Source: Choristoneura fumiferana
Taxonomy: Eukaryota; Arthropoda; Insecta; Lepidoptera; Tortricidae
DNA length: 64,000 nucleotides
Direction of reading: 5' to 3'
Assembly: GCF_025370935.1 (NCBI RefSeq)
Contig: NC_133485.1
Location: 17,462,073 to 17,526,072, forward strand
Part shown: one piece after another, positions 20,182 to 31,198 of the stretch
Layout of the letters: every line of letters starts with the position of its first letter
Position numbering within the stretch: the stretch's first letter is position 1
Translations under genes and position numbers: made by a program
The notes under the pieces: generated by a model
The model's database searches: none
Seen by the model: only the letters and a program-made list of their open reading frames with translations
What the model was told of the DNA's origin: nothing

Positions 20182-22043
20182 TTTTTGTAAATGTTTTGAC
20201 ATTGTCAATGATATTTTTAATTTTCAGTTATATACTATAGCGCAATGAAAATGACAACTTAAAAGCAAATTTATCAGTCACTACTTACAGTTGCTTAAAT
20301 AATAATACAAAGGAAACGACCGACACTATAATAGTTATTTATCTACATGCATATCATAACTTCCCTATTATATGTTCAGAAACGACTATCAAATGGCCTT
20401 TATTAAGAAACCTGGTATCTGCGGGTGCATCTTAATGTTCACATTAAAGTACAGTGCACCTTAATGTTTACATTAAAGTATCGGTAATACTTTTTTTAAC
20501 AATGCATATCTGTACATATTGTAGAAAACTTATGACATGCATGTAGATAATAATTATTATTATAAATAAAACTTTAGTTTTTTATTATGTTTTATTTAAG
20601 CTTTGGTAGGTACTTCAAACTAGTTATCAGTAACACTAACTTAAAAATACAGGCCATATCTGAACATATTATAGAAAACTTATGATATGCATGTAGGTAA
20701 AGTTATGTATGCGGCTATACATAATTAGGCATTAAAACACTCGTATGATCTTATTACCACACTCGTACTTTAATGCCTCTCATTATGCACCAGCCACATA
20801 ATATGTGGCTGGCATTAAAGTATGAGTGTGGTTTTATGAAACGAGCCGAAGGAGAGTTTCATAATACGATTACACGAATGTTTTAATGCCTAATTATGTA
20901 TAGCCGCATACATAACTTTACCTACATGCATATCATAAGTTTTCTATAATATGTTCAGATATGGCCTGTATTTTTAAGTTAGTGTTACTGATAACTAGTT
21001 TGAAGTACCTACCAAAGCTTAAATAAAACATAATAAAAAACTAAAGTTTTATTTATAATAATAATTATTATCTACATGCATGTCATGAGTTTTCTACAAT
21101 ATGTACAGATATGCATTGTTAAAAAAAGTATTACCGATACTTTAATGTAAACATTAAGATGCACCCGCAGATACCAGGTTTCTTAATAAAGGCCATTTGA
21201 TAGTCGTTTCTGAACATATAATAGGGAAGTTATGATATGCATGTAGATAAATAGTAGGGATGATATAATCGCCTTTCTTAAAATTCATGGCATTTTTGTT
21301 AAATCAATGATTATAAATCAATATAATTTTCATGCTACAAATTACGGATCTATGGCTATAATAATCATTTCAAAGCTTATCGTGTTGAAATTAGTGATGA
21401 AGTTATGTTAGTATCTTTAAGTGATTGTCACGATCAGTTGCCTCTGTCACTCCGATCAGTAGGCGGAATAATGTATGTATCTTCTTGTAAATATTTTTTT
21501 AAAATGTTTTGACATTGTCAATGATATTTTTAATTTTCAGTTATATACTATAGCAATGAAAATGACAACTTAAAAGCAAATTTATCAGTCACTACTTACA
21601 GTTGCTTAAATAATAATACAAAGGAAACGACCGACACTATAATAGTTATTTATCTACATGCATATCATAACTTCCCTATTATATGTTCAGAAACGACTAT
21701 CAAATGGCCTTTATTAAGAAACCTGGTATCTGCGGGTGCATCTTAATGTTTACATTAAAGTGTCGGTAATACTTTTTTTAACAATGCATATCTGTACATA
21801 TGTGTTGTAGAAATCTTATGACATGCATGTAGATAATAATAATTATTATAAATAAAACTTTAGTTTTTTATTATCTGTTTTATTTAAGCTTTGGTAGGTA
21901 CTTCAAACTAGTTATCAGTAACACTTAACTTAAAAATACAGGCCATATCTGAACATATTATAGAAAACTTATGATATGCATGTAGATAAAGTTATGTATG
22001 AGGCTATACATAATTAGGCATTATGCACCAGCCACATAATATG
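19940..22043. repeat. Transposon 3' end: direct and inverted duplications with subterminal repeats
   Basis: Three blocks are seen: D1 (19940-~20798, including the last ~80 codons of the transposase), an inverted block (~20802-21252) mirroring about 20330-20798, and D2 (21254-~22043) repeating D1 directly. The axis is near 20801 at cagccacataatatgtggct. A roughly 45-bp motif containing catgcat and atatgttcag or its complement recurs about nine times in both orientations (near 20345, 20510, 20655, 20925, 21070, 21210, 21655, 21790 and 21945). Such subterminal repeats fit CACTA/EnSpm-like ends. The exact outer terminus and target duplication are not resolved. Confidence 0.8.
21254..21500 (+). 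pseudogene. Duplicated C-terminal fragment of the transposase
   Basis: About 240 bp near-identical to 19940-20181. It starts mid-gene with gtagggatgatataatcgcc and carries a few substitutions. The normal stop is lost (aaataa changed to gtaaat) and there is no start. It is part of the D2 block of the terminal duplication and is not a gene. Confidence 0.85.
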
Positions 22044-22301
22044 TAACATCTAACGTGAGTGTATACTATTATTAAGCATATTAATGTGAGAATAATTATT
22101 TATAATAAAGAACTAATTGAATCTACTCTTTGACTTTTTACTATGAAATATGAAATTAACCTTTAATCATTTGTTACTTGATAAGTGAAAGATTCTGCGT
22201 TTGCTTATTTATTCCATGTACTTTTTGTAATATAATATTTTTATCAGTTACTGTACTGTGTGAATCAAATGCTAGATAGTATGTTTGTTTTTTTTATTTA
22301 T

Positions 22302-22542
22302 GGGTAAATTTCAGCAGCGTTGGTGCCATTTTCAGAAATAAATTCATGCAAATATAAATCATTTTATGAATATTTCCCAAACCACGTCAATATGAAACAA
22401 TACATAATAATGATGTTCCTTGTTGGTACTAAAAATAATGGTTTGTTTCATTTTGCCGTGGTTACGGAATATTTATGAAATAATTTATGTTTGCTATGAA
22501 TTTATTTATATAAGTGGCGCCACTGCTGGTGACGTTTAACCC
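22302..22542. repeat. Palindromic MITE, about 241 bp
   Basis: Ends gggtaaatttcagcagcgtt and tggtgacgtttaaccc are imperfect inverted repeats. Inner arms aaaccacg/cgtggtt and atttatgaaataat-type segments also pair. No ORF. Confidence 0.6.
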
Positions 22543-22572
22543 TAAATTAAAAAAATATTTCAATCAAAGCAT

Positions 22573-22828
22573 TTTAATTTTCAATTAAAATAACAGAATC
22601 TTTTATATCAAGTAACTATTACTCTTAATACAAAGATTTAATTTTCAATTAAAATAACAGAATCTTTTATATCAAGTAACTATTACTCTTAATACAAAGA
22701 TTTAATTTTCAATTAAAATAACAGAATCTTTTATATCAAGTAACTATTACTCTTAATACAAAGATTTAATTTTCAATTAAAATAACAGAATCTTTTATAT
22801 CAAGTAACTACTACTCTTAATACAAAGA
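22573..22828. repeat. 64-bp minisatellite, four units
   Basis: The unit begins tttaattttcaattaaaata and ends aatacaaaga. Unit starts are at 22573, 22637, 22701 and 22765, exactly 64 bp apart. The copies are almost identical, with one substitution in the last (ctactactc for ctattactc). Confidence 0.95.
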
Positions 22829-23379
22829 ATTTAAAGAGCTTGGCTTAAATAATGAAAAAATCCAAAAAAGTAATAACTAAATGTTAGAATGAATTAGCCA
22901 CATATTTAAGCCAAGAAATTACATCAATGGTGTCAAGTACTGTATATTTGGTCACAAAATCATAGAGATCTTAAAATAAACACTTAAATATTAAATCAAA
23001 AAAGATCATGTCCTAATCAAGAAATAAGAAGTTTTGTTGCAAGAATGTGACCTCTCTCTATCTAAAGTTTTTCAAGCTAAGAATGAAAATAAGTAAAATC
23101 AAGAGTCAATAAATTTTATCTTGAAAACGGTACAAATTAAATGTAAATATTATTATTTTTAAACCAAAACTGTTGCGCTCTTGGATTAAATAATCATTTT
23201 TTTAAAAAGAGAGTTAACATGCTTTTGTCTCAAATATTATATTGGTTCATTTAAAAAATATACTTTGAAACATTTTATATCTTACTCCGAGTATTTTCTA
23301 TTTTCCTTATATAGGAAACAGGAAATATCTTGACTTAAGTAAGTTTACTTGACTAGAGAACTTTTTTCTTTCTGTGCAG
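22829..23379. other. AT-rich stretch, nothing recognised
   Basis: No gene, hairpin or known repeat was identified. It ends in a pyrimidine-rich tract leading to a possible acceptor at 23377-23379. Confidence 0.4.
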
Positions 23380-23501
23380 GAAAGCAGAAAGTTGGAAGGC
23401 CTTCAAACAAGGCGGAATCAGAATTAGAATCACCAGCGACTGCGAAAGTGGTGGGCCATATGCCATCCCCTAAATCCAATGACTCGCACTTGTGCGTGTG
23501 A
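23380..23501 (+). CDS. Possible terminal exon, unrecognised
   Basis: A strong acceptor (tttctttctgtgcag, ending 23379) is followed by a frame reading KQKVGRPSNKAESELESPAT and on to a TGA at 23499-23501. GRPSNKAE is reminiscent of AT-hook-like basic segments, but that is weak. The two other phases stop or have no similarity. No upstream exon was found. It could equally be a chance acceptor. Confidence 0.25.
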
Positions 23502-23794
23502 AAATTTACCTGAGGATGCCGTGACCAAAGTTTACCTTGCCCTCGCCACCGGACGCCAAATACGAAACCGGCAGTACCTACACTGTGACAACGTATTGCT
23601 TGATAAGGGTATTCATTATGAAACTTGATGTGAGAGTTCTAGGTCGGTTAGGAACGTAATAAATCGGTAGCACTTCCGGGGTTCCTGATAATTACATTAT
23701 TTTCCCATCCTCTTGGTATCAATCATTGGTTCGGAAACCGCTTATTTGTTATCGCGACGGCGGACTGGACGCCAGCGGATAGCGGGGCGGGCAG

Positions 23795-24190
23795 CGGAGC
23801 GACGTGTTCTCTGTTCATTGCTGGCCTAGACGCTCGCCGCACAGTGGCCACCTGGCAGCACATGCAATGAACAGAGAACGCTCACCGCGGCATGATGATA
23901 AATCCGGGTCTGAAGATTCAAAAGAGCAGTGCAGAAGCGGACGAAACGACCTGGATAAAGAAGAGTCGGTTCCGATATTGGAGCTGGAGTCGGCGAATCA
24001 GATCGTTTCTCGGAGTTGAGATTACCCACGTCTAATCTGATAGATGCGCTGTCTAACGCAACGACCCGGCTACTACGAGCAGCTGACACCACTGCGAGTG
24101 TTCTTTTCATTGCGCTGCTGACACGCTCGCCACGCAGTGGTGACCTGACAGTACACGCAACGAACAGAGAAAACGCTCACCAGCCAAGTC
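23795..24190. repeat. GC-rich repeat, two hairpin-bearing units
   Basis: Unit 1 (23805-23879) folds through gttctctgttcattgc and gcaatgaacagagaac. Unit 2 (about 24100-24180) repeats the order gctcgccacgcagtggtgac, then gcaacgaacagagaa. The frames on both strands across it are shadows of this repeat. Confidence 0.55.
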
Positions 24191-24474
24191 GCGCCGGCGT
24201 ATGAAATGACACTGAAACATCGTCGGTGACAAAATACTACTATTAATTTGCGCAGCTAAAAGCGGACAACTGGATCAGACCACCCACGTACCGCTTAATT
24301 TAGCAATAAAAGAATCATCGTAGATCATCTGATTATTACTAGGGTTGCCTAAAACCGAGATTACAGCCTTTTTTTAGAGGATCACTTTGTTGTCCATCTG
24401 TCAAAATCCTTATCTCAATAATAGAGAATCAACGTATAAAAAATGAAGTTAAAAAAATGATTATATTTGACTTT

Positions 24475-24592
24475 GTTCATAAACTTGTGAGCAAAAATTT
24501 GATCAAAAATATCAGAGCACGACTCTATTGTTAACGGCGTAGAAGCGTGTTCAGATATTTTTGATCAAATTTTTGCTCACAAGTTTATGAAC
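24475..24592. repeat. Near-perfect hairpin MITE, 118 bp
   Basis: Arms gttcataaacttgtgagcaa (continuing aaatttgatcaaaaatatc) and their exact reverse complement flank a loop of about 40 bp. The high arm identity suggests a young insertion or gene conversion between arms. Confidence 0.85.
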
Positions 24593-25333
24593 TCGACCGA
24601 CTGTACCTACCAGTGAAATATGCGAATAAAATAAACGCGAATATTATAAAACGCTTTTTCCGAACCGGTGGTAGTTTTTTTTTTGACATTCATATGGCAT
24701 TCATTCATAATTTTTGTTATAGCCTAAATTGAATAAAGATATTTATTTTGACTGACTTTATGAAAAACCGCTACATGAAAAAAGACGAATAATTCAAATC
24801 GCGTTCGAGAAAAAATGTGAAAAGAAAATGCTTTTGCAAAAGCGATTAAACAAATCGTCCGGCAGGTTTATTGTCTGTCTACTAACGCTTCTCGGGGTTG
24901 CATTCGCCCTCTCTTTCTACCTTCATCCTTTTTGACAAAAAGAAGTGGTGAAAGCGATTGTGATTCGGAATTCGTTATAGGTACAATACGGCCTCGGGTC
25001 ACTTAACGAAAATGTTTACTCCACGCCACTGCCGGTTGTTTAAATTACTCAGTCCAGTGGGCGCCACTTGTAGTATTTTCGTTGACAGTTGAAGCAGACA
25101 TGAAATCCGCTGTATACACGGCGACGGACAAGCATTACAGTTTTTATTTAGTATTGCACACAAATAATACCCATGCATGTTAGAATGCCGGTTACACTTG
25201 TTAAACAACTGTTAAATGCGGACTTTAGGCATTTTATAGTGACAAAATCCTTTTTTAAACTATTTTAAAGAATGCTTATACATAATTTAAGTTTGCTTTA
25301 TATATTTTTTTTTAATATAGGTAATTAAAAGAA
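24593..25333. other. Non-coding stretch with a dispersed repeat
   Basis: 24880-24965 resembles 10318-10415 and, inverted, 63108-63210 (tctttctaccttcat then aaagaagtggtgaaagcgat). An A/T LINE-like tail (cctaaattgaataaagatat) is near 24723. No gene is seen. The minus frame at 24999-25208 is unrecognised. Confidence 0.4.
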
Positions 25334-25445
25334 TCCGTAGTAGCCTAATGGTTTGATCAAGCAGAGGAACGTGGGTTCAAATCCGGACTCGCACTCTGCG
25401 GCTCGGGCTCTGAGTTTTACGAAATTCATGTGCGAAATTACACCA
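25334..25445 (+). mobile_element. tRNA-derived SINE head
   Basis: Plus-strand box A-like gtagcctaatggtttgatca and box B-like gtgggttcaaatccgg, followed by the ctctgagttttacgaaattc body shared in part with the SINE at 5661-5969. Truncated 3'. Confidence 0.6.
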
Positions 25446-25535
25446 CGAGTTTTAACTTAAAATTAAGGGGCTGTTTCACCACCCATTGATTTATTCAATT
25501 TGACGGATAAATGTGATGCCGTCTCCGTCTATGCG

Positions 25536-25636
25536 AACAGTATTATTCATACAAATATCTGCCCCGGCCGGGAATCGAACCCGGGACCTCAAGCTTCGTA
25601 GTCAGGTTCTCTAACCACTTGGCCATCCGGTCGTCA
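25536..25636 (-). mobile_element. tRNA-derived SINE, truncated
   Basis: On the minus strand: ggatggccaagtggttagag (box A-like) and gggttcgattcccggccggg (box B-like), same family as 5386-5635 and 60958-61192, cut off after the tRNA-like head. Confidence 0.7.
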
Positions 25637-25755
25637 ATACTTTTCAAATTGTCTCAGTACTGTTACTGTTGCTGTGACAAATTAGTTAGGTAGGGTTAAA
25701 CTACTTTTGGGCTTAACTGTACTAAATCGTTCATAACTGCATACATCAAGAATGT

Positions 25756-26038
25756 TTATCTTAATTTTTTACGCAGGAAATGACGCGGATGTGACGTAGT
25801 CTGGCATGGTGTCAAGTATTCACATAAGCCAGTATCATAGAGCCATGAACCTACCACTAAATTCCTCGAATAGGTAGGTACTTGATTAACATCAACATCT
25901 TCAGTACCTGGCTTAATCTCAGAATGACGAAGGCTCGAGTTGTACAGTCGAATCATTTGATTCCTGACCCACCATAGAACGTTCTCACAGTAAGTGTTGT
26001 AATGAATTCCCTTGTCGAGCAATGAGATGTCACTATGT
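25756..26038 (-). other. Unrecognised minus-strand ORF, possible exon
   Basis: An open frame reads DKGIHYNTYCENVLWWVRNQ and onward, with protein-like composition. A possible donor (CCAG|GTACTG, edge 25908) would give a 131-nt exon from 26038, but the acceptor (ataaaaag) is poor. It abuts the LINE tail at 26055. No family is recognised. Confidence 0.2.
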
Positions 26039-26054
26039 CTTTTTATGAAAAGAT

Positions 26055-26346
26055 ATTAGCAGGTGGTAGGACCTTGTGCAAGGTCCGCCCGGATTGCTAC
26101 CACCATCTTGCTCGCTAATCCTGCCGTGAAGCAGCAGTGCTTGCACTGTTGTGTTTCGGTGTGGAGAGTAAGACAGCCGGTGAAATCACTGGCACTTGAG
26201 GTATCCCATCTTAGGCCTCTAGGTTGGCAGCGCATCTGCAATACCCCTGGTGTTGCAGGTGTTTATGGGCGGTGGTGATCTCTTACCATCAGGAGACCCA
26301 CTTGCTCGTTTGCCATCCAGTCGAATAAAAAAAAAAAAAAAAAAAG
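26055..26346 (+). mobile_element. LINE 3' stub with poly(A), 'ccgcccataracacctgcaa' family
   Basis: The plus frame translates VKSLALEVSHLRPLGWQRIC then NTPGVAGVYGRW, the C-terminus of a Jockey/CR1-like reverse transcriptase ORF as I recall it. It ends in about 18 A. Related stubs are at 27945-28135 (-), 50517-50680 (+) and 61197-61395 (-). A short aaaagat on both sides may be the target duplication. Confidence 0.7.
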
Positions 26347-26772
26347 ATTCCACAGTGGGTCACGACTCTGTTAGTTCGATAGTACCTAGTATAATAATCA
26401 TTCTGAATCCCGCCTACGCTAAAGTGGCGTTTACTTACACCGCTAAAAATGTTCATGAAACGCATCATTGTATATTATTTATTTTTAAATCTAATTGTAT
26501 ATTGTACAATAAATAAGCAGAGGCCTGAAACGTAAAAAGAGTGTTTCAGTCAGTTAGATTGATTTTGATTATTTTTATTTAATGTAAATAATAAACTGCG
26601 TATTTTACACGTGTACCAAAGCAGTAAAAAAGTCTAGGTTAAGGAAACATTCTGGTCAGCTTTTGAGCATTCAATGTTAACAGCACTATTTTAAAATTAA
26701 ATTTAAAGTTAATATCGCAAGTCACTATAAAACGCCTTACACATAATCATCACACAGCATTCCCAAAAACAA

Positions 26773-27060
26773 CTAACTGTCAGTCAGCGTCCAAGAATTC
26801 AACGCAGTGTGGGCACCGAGACTCCACACCGGCACACCGAAATGCTCCTTCAAGCACGAGCCGTTGCTTTGCTTCATCGTCTGCAGCAGCACTTTTGTCG
26901 TCTTGCCAACATTATCACTCCGTTTCAAGAATGCTGCTATGTCCAACCCGCAGGTCTCGTTGACTGCTTTTCTACATTCCGAAGCAGCGTAAGGAGACAT
27001 TATGCCATCTCTCCCAACAGCTGAACTACATACTTCGTTGACTAGTTCCAGGACAGCCAT
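26773..27060 (-). CDS. Unrecognised 95-codon ORF or last exon, Cys-containing
   Basis: The minus frame is open from 27108 to a TAG at 26773-26775. ATG at 27060 gives MAVLELVNEVCSSAVGRDGI, then SPYAASECRKAVNETCGLDI, ending HTALNSWTLTDS. It is richer in GC than its flanks and has regularly spaced cysteines, which looks like genuine coding sequence. A gacccggcag acceptor-like site at the 5' side would make it a terminal exon (EVIFASEM preceding). An AATAAA on the minus strand lies near 26476. No family is recognised. It could belong to a secreted or extracellular domain protein, but that is only suggested by the cysteines. No partner exon was located. Confidence 0.35.
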   Translation of the reverse strand: MAVLELVNEVCSSAVGRDGIMSPYAASECRKAVNETCGLDIAAFLKRSDNVGKTTKVLLQTMKQSNGSCLKEHFGVPVWSLGAHTALNSWTLTDS

Positions 27061-27108
27061 TTCTGATGCGAAGATGACTTCGCAGCATCCTGCCGGGTCA
27101 TATTGTCA

Positions 27109-27944
27109 TTTGTGACAGTGATGTATTTATAATGACATCTAATTTATATTGAAACAACAAGAGTTAAAGAATGAATTTAAGTTGAAGTCATACACAGATT
27201 TAGGACCATAATTTAACATTGTCTTCATTGCTGTTACTGTATGTTTTAGGAAACAGTACAGTACAGTCAAAGAGTTTATTCAAGAGCCAACGTGAAACCA
27301 TTTTAGAGTAAACATCATAGTGACATCGCATTAACTAACAAGGAAAATCATAATGACGTTTCCTTTGAAAAGGTTCCATGGTGGCTCATAAATTAAAGTT
27401 CTTGACTGTACATTTGGCTGGAATATTTTCATTGCAATTGCCTTTGCCCAGCAGTGGGACATATTACAGGCTACATAAAAAAAATTCATTTTAACATTCT
27501 ATACAGTATGTGATTCAGTTTCCTCCACTGTAGATGATAGCTTTTGCCAAAATTATCAATGTCTTTTAAATAAAAAATAGACCTTGTAGCATAACAACTA
27601 CTTTAAAATAAAAAAAGCTTGTAGCTCAAAATCAATAATATGAGAGAACTTTATATATGTTAAGGTCGATTTTGTTGACATATTATTTTGAGATACAAGT
27701 TTTCTGCAAGTTAGAGATGATAAGCTAGTTATGTGTTATTGCAGTGTCATCAAAATTTTATAAAAATATTAATTAAAAAATCATCAGACAATATTCGTGG
27801 GAGAGCAACTCAGTGAAATATAAATCTGTGTAAATACAACTTATTTGTTGATCATAACATTTTCCTATGAAAATGTGTTATATTTTCTCTGAAAATAAAA
27901 AATAATTTGCTTAACATCACTACTTTAAAAAAAAAATTCTGTGC
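27109..27944. other. AT-rich stretch, nothing coding
   Basis: No gene. A fragment tttgcccagcagtgggacat near 27446 resembles the 3' tail of the RTE-like LINE and its SINE partner. Confidence 0.4.
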
Positions 27945-28135
27945 TTTTTTTTTTTTTTTTTTTTTTATTCGACTGGATGGCAAACGAGCAAGTGGGTCTC
28001 CTGATGGTAAGAGATCACCACCGCCCATAGACACCTGCAACACCAGGGGGATTGCAGATGCGTTGCCAACCTAGAGGCCTAAGATGGGATACCTCAAGTG
28101 CCAGTAATTTCACCGGCTGTCTTGCTTTATGCTGC
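27945..28135 (-). mobile_element. LINE 3' stub, inverted
   Basis: Starts with a run of about 20 T (poly(A) of the minus strand), followed by attcgactggatggcaaacg and ctcctgatggtaagagatca. Same family as 26055-26346. Confidence 0.75.
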
Positions 28136-29420
28136 AACAGTCAATTTTGTTGATATATTGATTTGACATTAGATTTTTTTCAAAGTAGTGACAATAAAGT
28201 TGCATTTTAGTCATACAGAACCAATTGATTAGTTTAGAGTGATAAATATTTGGTAATTCTTATAATTAACAATTTCTATGCCTCTTTTGGTTAGTATAAT
28301 TTGAAATATTTACAAATTAAATTTTACACATTGCACTTGACATATTATATTATATGTAAAATTATTAGATTATAATAATGGCAATAGTTTAGAATTGCAC
28401 AGACACCAGTAGCAATATCTGACACATCAAACCATTCATAAATACCTATCTAATTTTTGCACGCTCTGCTGTGGCAGATAACATAGGTGACTGTACTTAC
28501 CAACAAAAGTGGCATAGCTTGTTCATTAGTAGTAATTTTCCATATTGATGGTAAAGAATCAATAACACCTAATTATCATGCTGAAAAGATGGAAGATAGA
28601 CGGTATTGGTTCTTAACCGTCAATATAAGTATTATTGTAGGTAAGTTAATTATGTATTTGTTCTGATTAACGTCTCTATGTAGAGCAGTAATACAAAATA
28701 AATATGTTATTAACTTATGGAAATATATTATGGTAATCATTTTCCATTGAACTGCCTTTAAATATTTGATAACATATTTATTATGTCAAAACATAAACAA
28801 AAATAAGTTTTATTAATAAAAAATTTAAGAAACTTTGCTGTTATAAATTCTATATGAATTACAATTGGAAAAGTAATATACTTTTTCATTTATCATAGAA
28901 ATAATAATAAATAAGCTGTAACACTGTAAATGGGTATATTGCAACAGAGCTACACAAATTGTTTGTGATATGAATGTTTATCTATTACATTACTACCACA
29001 CTATGCGTGTAACCTCACAGCTGTGAATGAGGAAATTCAGGTTAATTGCTAAAAATTGATAAACTCCCACATTTTTAATTATAATGCGGGATATTAAGGA
29101 TTTGAAGGCATAAACAACAAACTTATTGTTTTTAATTATGCCTACTAAAAATACTTGTTAAATACTTTTACTGCTTGATATCCCTGACACATATTTGCAT
29201 GGAGAAGAACAAGGTGTCATAGAAGCAAAGTTGACCAACTAGTTTGATGCTAACAGCATTCCAATCAGATCTTATGTCAACATTAGGTAATGCTCGGTCA
29301 ACCGCTGGACAGCGACATATTTGTTCAGCCGCCTCGCTGAGAAACGCAAATACGCACTGAGAAAGTTGCGTTGCGAATCCACCAAACCACTAAATTAAAA
29401 AGTATACAGCACAAAGCCAT
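28136..29420. other. AT-rich stretch without recognisable genes
   Basis: Probably first-intron sequence of the RIC-3-like gene if its later exons lie to the left on the minus strand. No exon could be supported. Confidence 0.4.
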
Positions 29421-29563
29421 TTAGCCATAGTAAAAGTGGTGGTTTTCAGCGCTGAACGACATACAATTAAATTTAAAACGCGTGAAGCGGCCGAAACGGC
29501 AGCGGTCGCCGCGTCGTCCAGCGGTATTGACATTGAGCTTAGAGTTATAAATACCGCCGTTAC

Positions 29564-29717
29564 CTGCGTCCCGGTCGAACTGGTTCGGCTTGAGCTGCTG
29601 GCCCTGCCCCAGCATCAGCGGAGCCAGGATCCGCGGCCACAGCAAAGCGAAACAACCCACAACAATCACTAAAACGAACATCGTCTTCCGCGCCCCCAAA
29701 ACCTCCTCGTTCGCCAT
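29564..29717 (-). CDS. RIC-3-like acetylcholine-receptor chaperone, first coding exon
   Basis: On the minus strand, ATG at 29717 opens MANEEVLGARKTMFVLVIVV then GCFALLWPRILAPLMLGQGQ, and the exon ends ...QFDRDA plus one base at a GTAACG donor (edge 29564). This gives 51 codons in phase 1. The KTxFVLxIVVGCFAxLWPRI core is the conserved N-terminal hydrophobic segment of insect and nematode RIC-3 proteins. These are ER membrane proteins that assist folding and assembly of nicotinic acetylcholine receptors. The ATG is chosen because conservation starts there. The frame is open further upstream, but that part is low-similarity and Arg/Pro-rich and is read as 5' UTR. RIC-3 proteins have a second membrane segment and a coiled coil in later exons. 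None was found between 24 and 29.5 kb, so the gene is incomplete here. Confidence 0.65.
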
Positions 29718-30230
29718 TCTCTCGTGTTTTCGTATCGTTTCGTCACGCACGTACACAGCCGGTCGCACTCTACGGGAACATCGTCGTGTGTGATATAAAT
29801 AAAAATTTATGCTCGGCGGAGTCGTCCCACGGCTGCCCGAGAAAGCTGTATGACAGCTGTCAGAGCGCCCTCTCCGGGGCGGCGCGAAACGCGAATCGGG
29901 AGCGATCCGAATTTCTTCTCCGCACGGGTGCAATCACGATGCGATCTTCGATAGTAGAACGCCGGTGGATTGAGCTGGCTCGATGTGACACAGCCGTATA
30001 TCAAAGTCAATCAGCTATGCCGACATCTTGCCTTCCCAGCCACCGGCTCGGCTTCCTCCGGTGAAATCGTCGAAGCGGCACCACAGTTCAAATATTGACA
30101 GAGTGAATTAGCGTTAGTCTGAGAGCGTTTGGCGCGACGGCGCTCGGGGCAGGCGTCGGAACAATATGGCCGGGCGCGGAGGCGGCGCTGGCTAATAACC
30201 CGTCCCCACCGCGACGAGCACTGCACTCGC
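29718..30230 (-). promoter_or_regulatory. GC-rich 5' UTR and probable promoter region of the RIC-3-like gene
   Basis: A CpG-rich stretch, unlike the AT-rich surroundings, lies directly upstream of the predicted start. Frames on both strands here are open simply because of composition. No core promoter motif is assigned. Confidence 0.35.
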
Positions 30231-31198
30231 TCAGATGAATACTAATTAGACACTCTTTGTACGTACTAGTCATTATTAAGAAGTGTCCCCTTCTAAATAA
30301 CGTCCAACACTTTAAAGGGCTGTGGGTACTTGGAAAATTCCACGGGTTGGAGGCATCTTCTTGGTCTGTTACCTGCGTGGTGTGGGCGCGACCCACGCGG
30401 CCACGGAGTGGGTCACAGCGTGACCCTGCCTGCGGTAAAGCGCACTTTGCATAGGTTCAGCTTTCTTGCAGAGAAACATAAATGTTTACGCGTATTTGTC
30501 ACCTTCATTAGCTATAATTATTCATAGCTATAGCTATAGGTAGGTACTTAATGGTCAGGAAAGATTTGAATCGGAAGCAAACATAGAACTTAATAGGTAT
30601 TTGCAGTTTAATTGAAAATTCATCATGAACGACTGATTGGGTCACTATTCATTGTAAAAATGTTAATAGGTATCTATCTAAGTTTTTTGAAATTTGACCG
30701 AAATTTATTATTAACTGGAAAATTCCTAAAACTTAATTAGGTAGGTACTCCTGTGCAATCCATACAGCCATCCTCGACTCGGTAGAAAGAGTAGGTACTT
30801 ACCTAAGTATAGTTATCAATATGATACTTCATACTTATACATATACACCTGTGTTTTTCTAGCTTTCCATTGACTGTGACCGTCGGCGTCGCGAGTTTCT
30901 GTGAGTTGCACTGAGGATGAACTCTGGTTGAGTTCGAAACGCGTCAGTGTAATGCGGTGGTGGTGATACCTAACTGTATGGGTGATTTGTGTGTGTGTTC
31001 TTATAGGGTGGAGGTGGAGGAACTGCATGAACACACATTTGTTGCGTAGACATATGTTATAAGGTCGCGGGTGTGCAAAGTTTTTGGTTCGTTTTCATAT
31101 GATTTAGTAGTCATTTAAAATGACAGCAACAGCTATATTTAGTAAATAAAATACAACCAGCACAACACTTCAAGCGCACGCAACTAAATACCTGTATC
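30231..31198. other. Non-coding stretch
   Basis: No gene is supported. Short direct tracts of taggtaggtactt are scattered here. The region at 30895-31070 (gaggatgaactctggttgag) may be an old repeat but could not be assigned. Confidence 0.35.

Noticed and set aside
12890..22070. gagtgtgtatacta near 12890 and gagtgtatactatt near 22056 as transposon termini
   Set aside because: The similarity is direct, not inverted, and only about a dozen bases. It could be chance in AT-rich DNA, so no ends were called.
22573..22828. CRISPR-like array
   Set aside because: Head-to-tail 64-bp units with no unique spacers, in eukaryotic DNA. It is a minisatellite.
29421..29933. Full 170-codon minus frame as a single gene
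   Set aside because: Conservation to RIC-3 starts at the internal Met (29717) and ends at a donor (29564). The rest is 5' UTR and intron read-through.
29786..30527. Several plus and minus ORFs in GC-rich sequence
   Set aside because: No domain, no splice context, and frames open on both strands because of composition upstream of the RIC-3-like exon.
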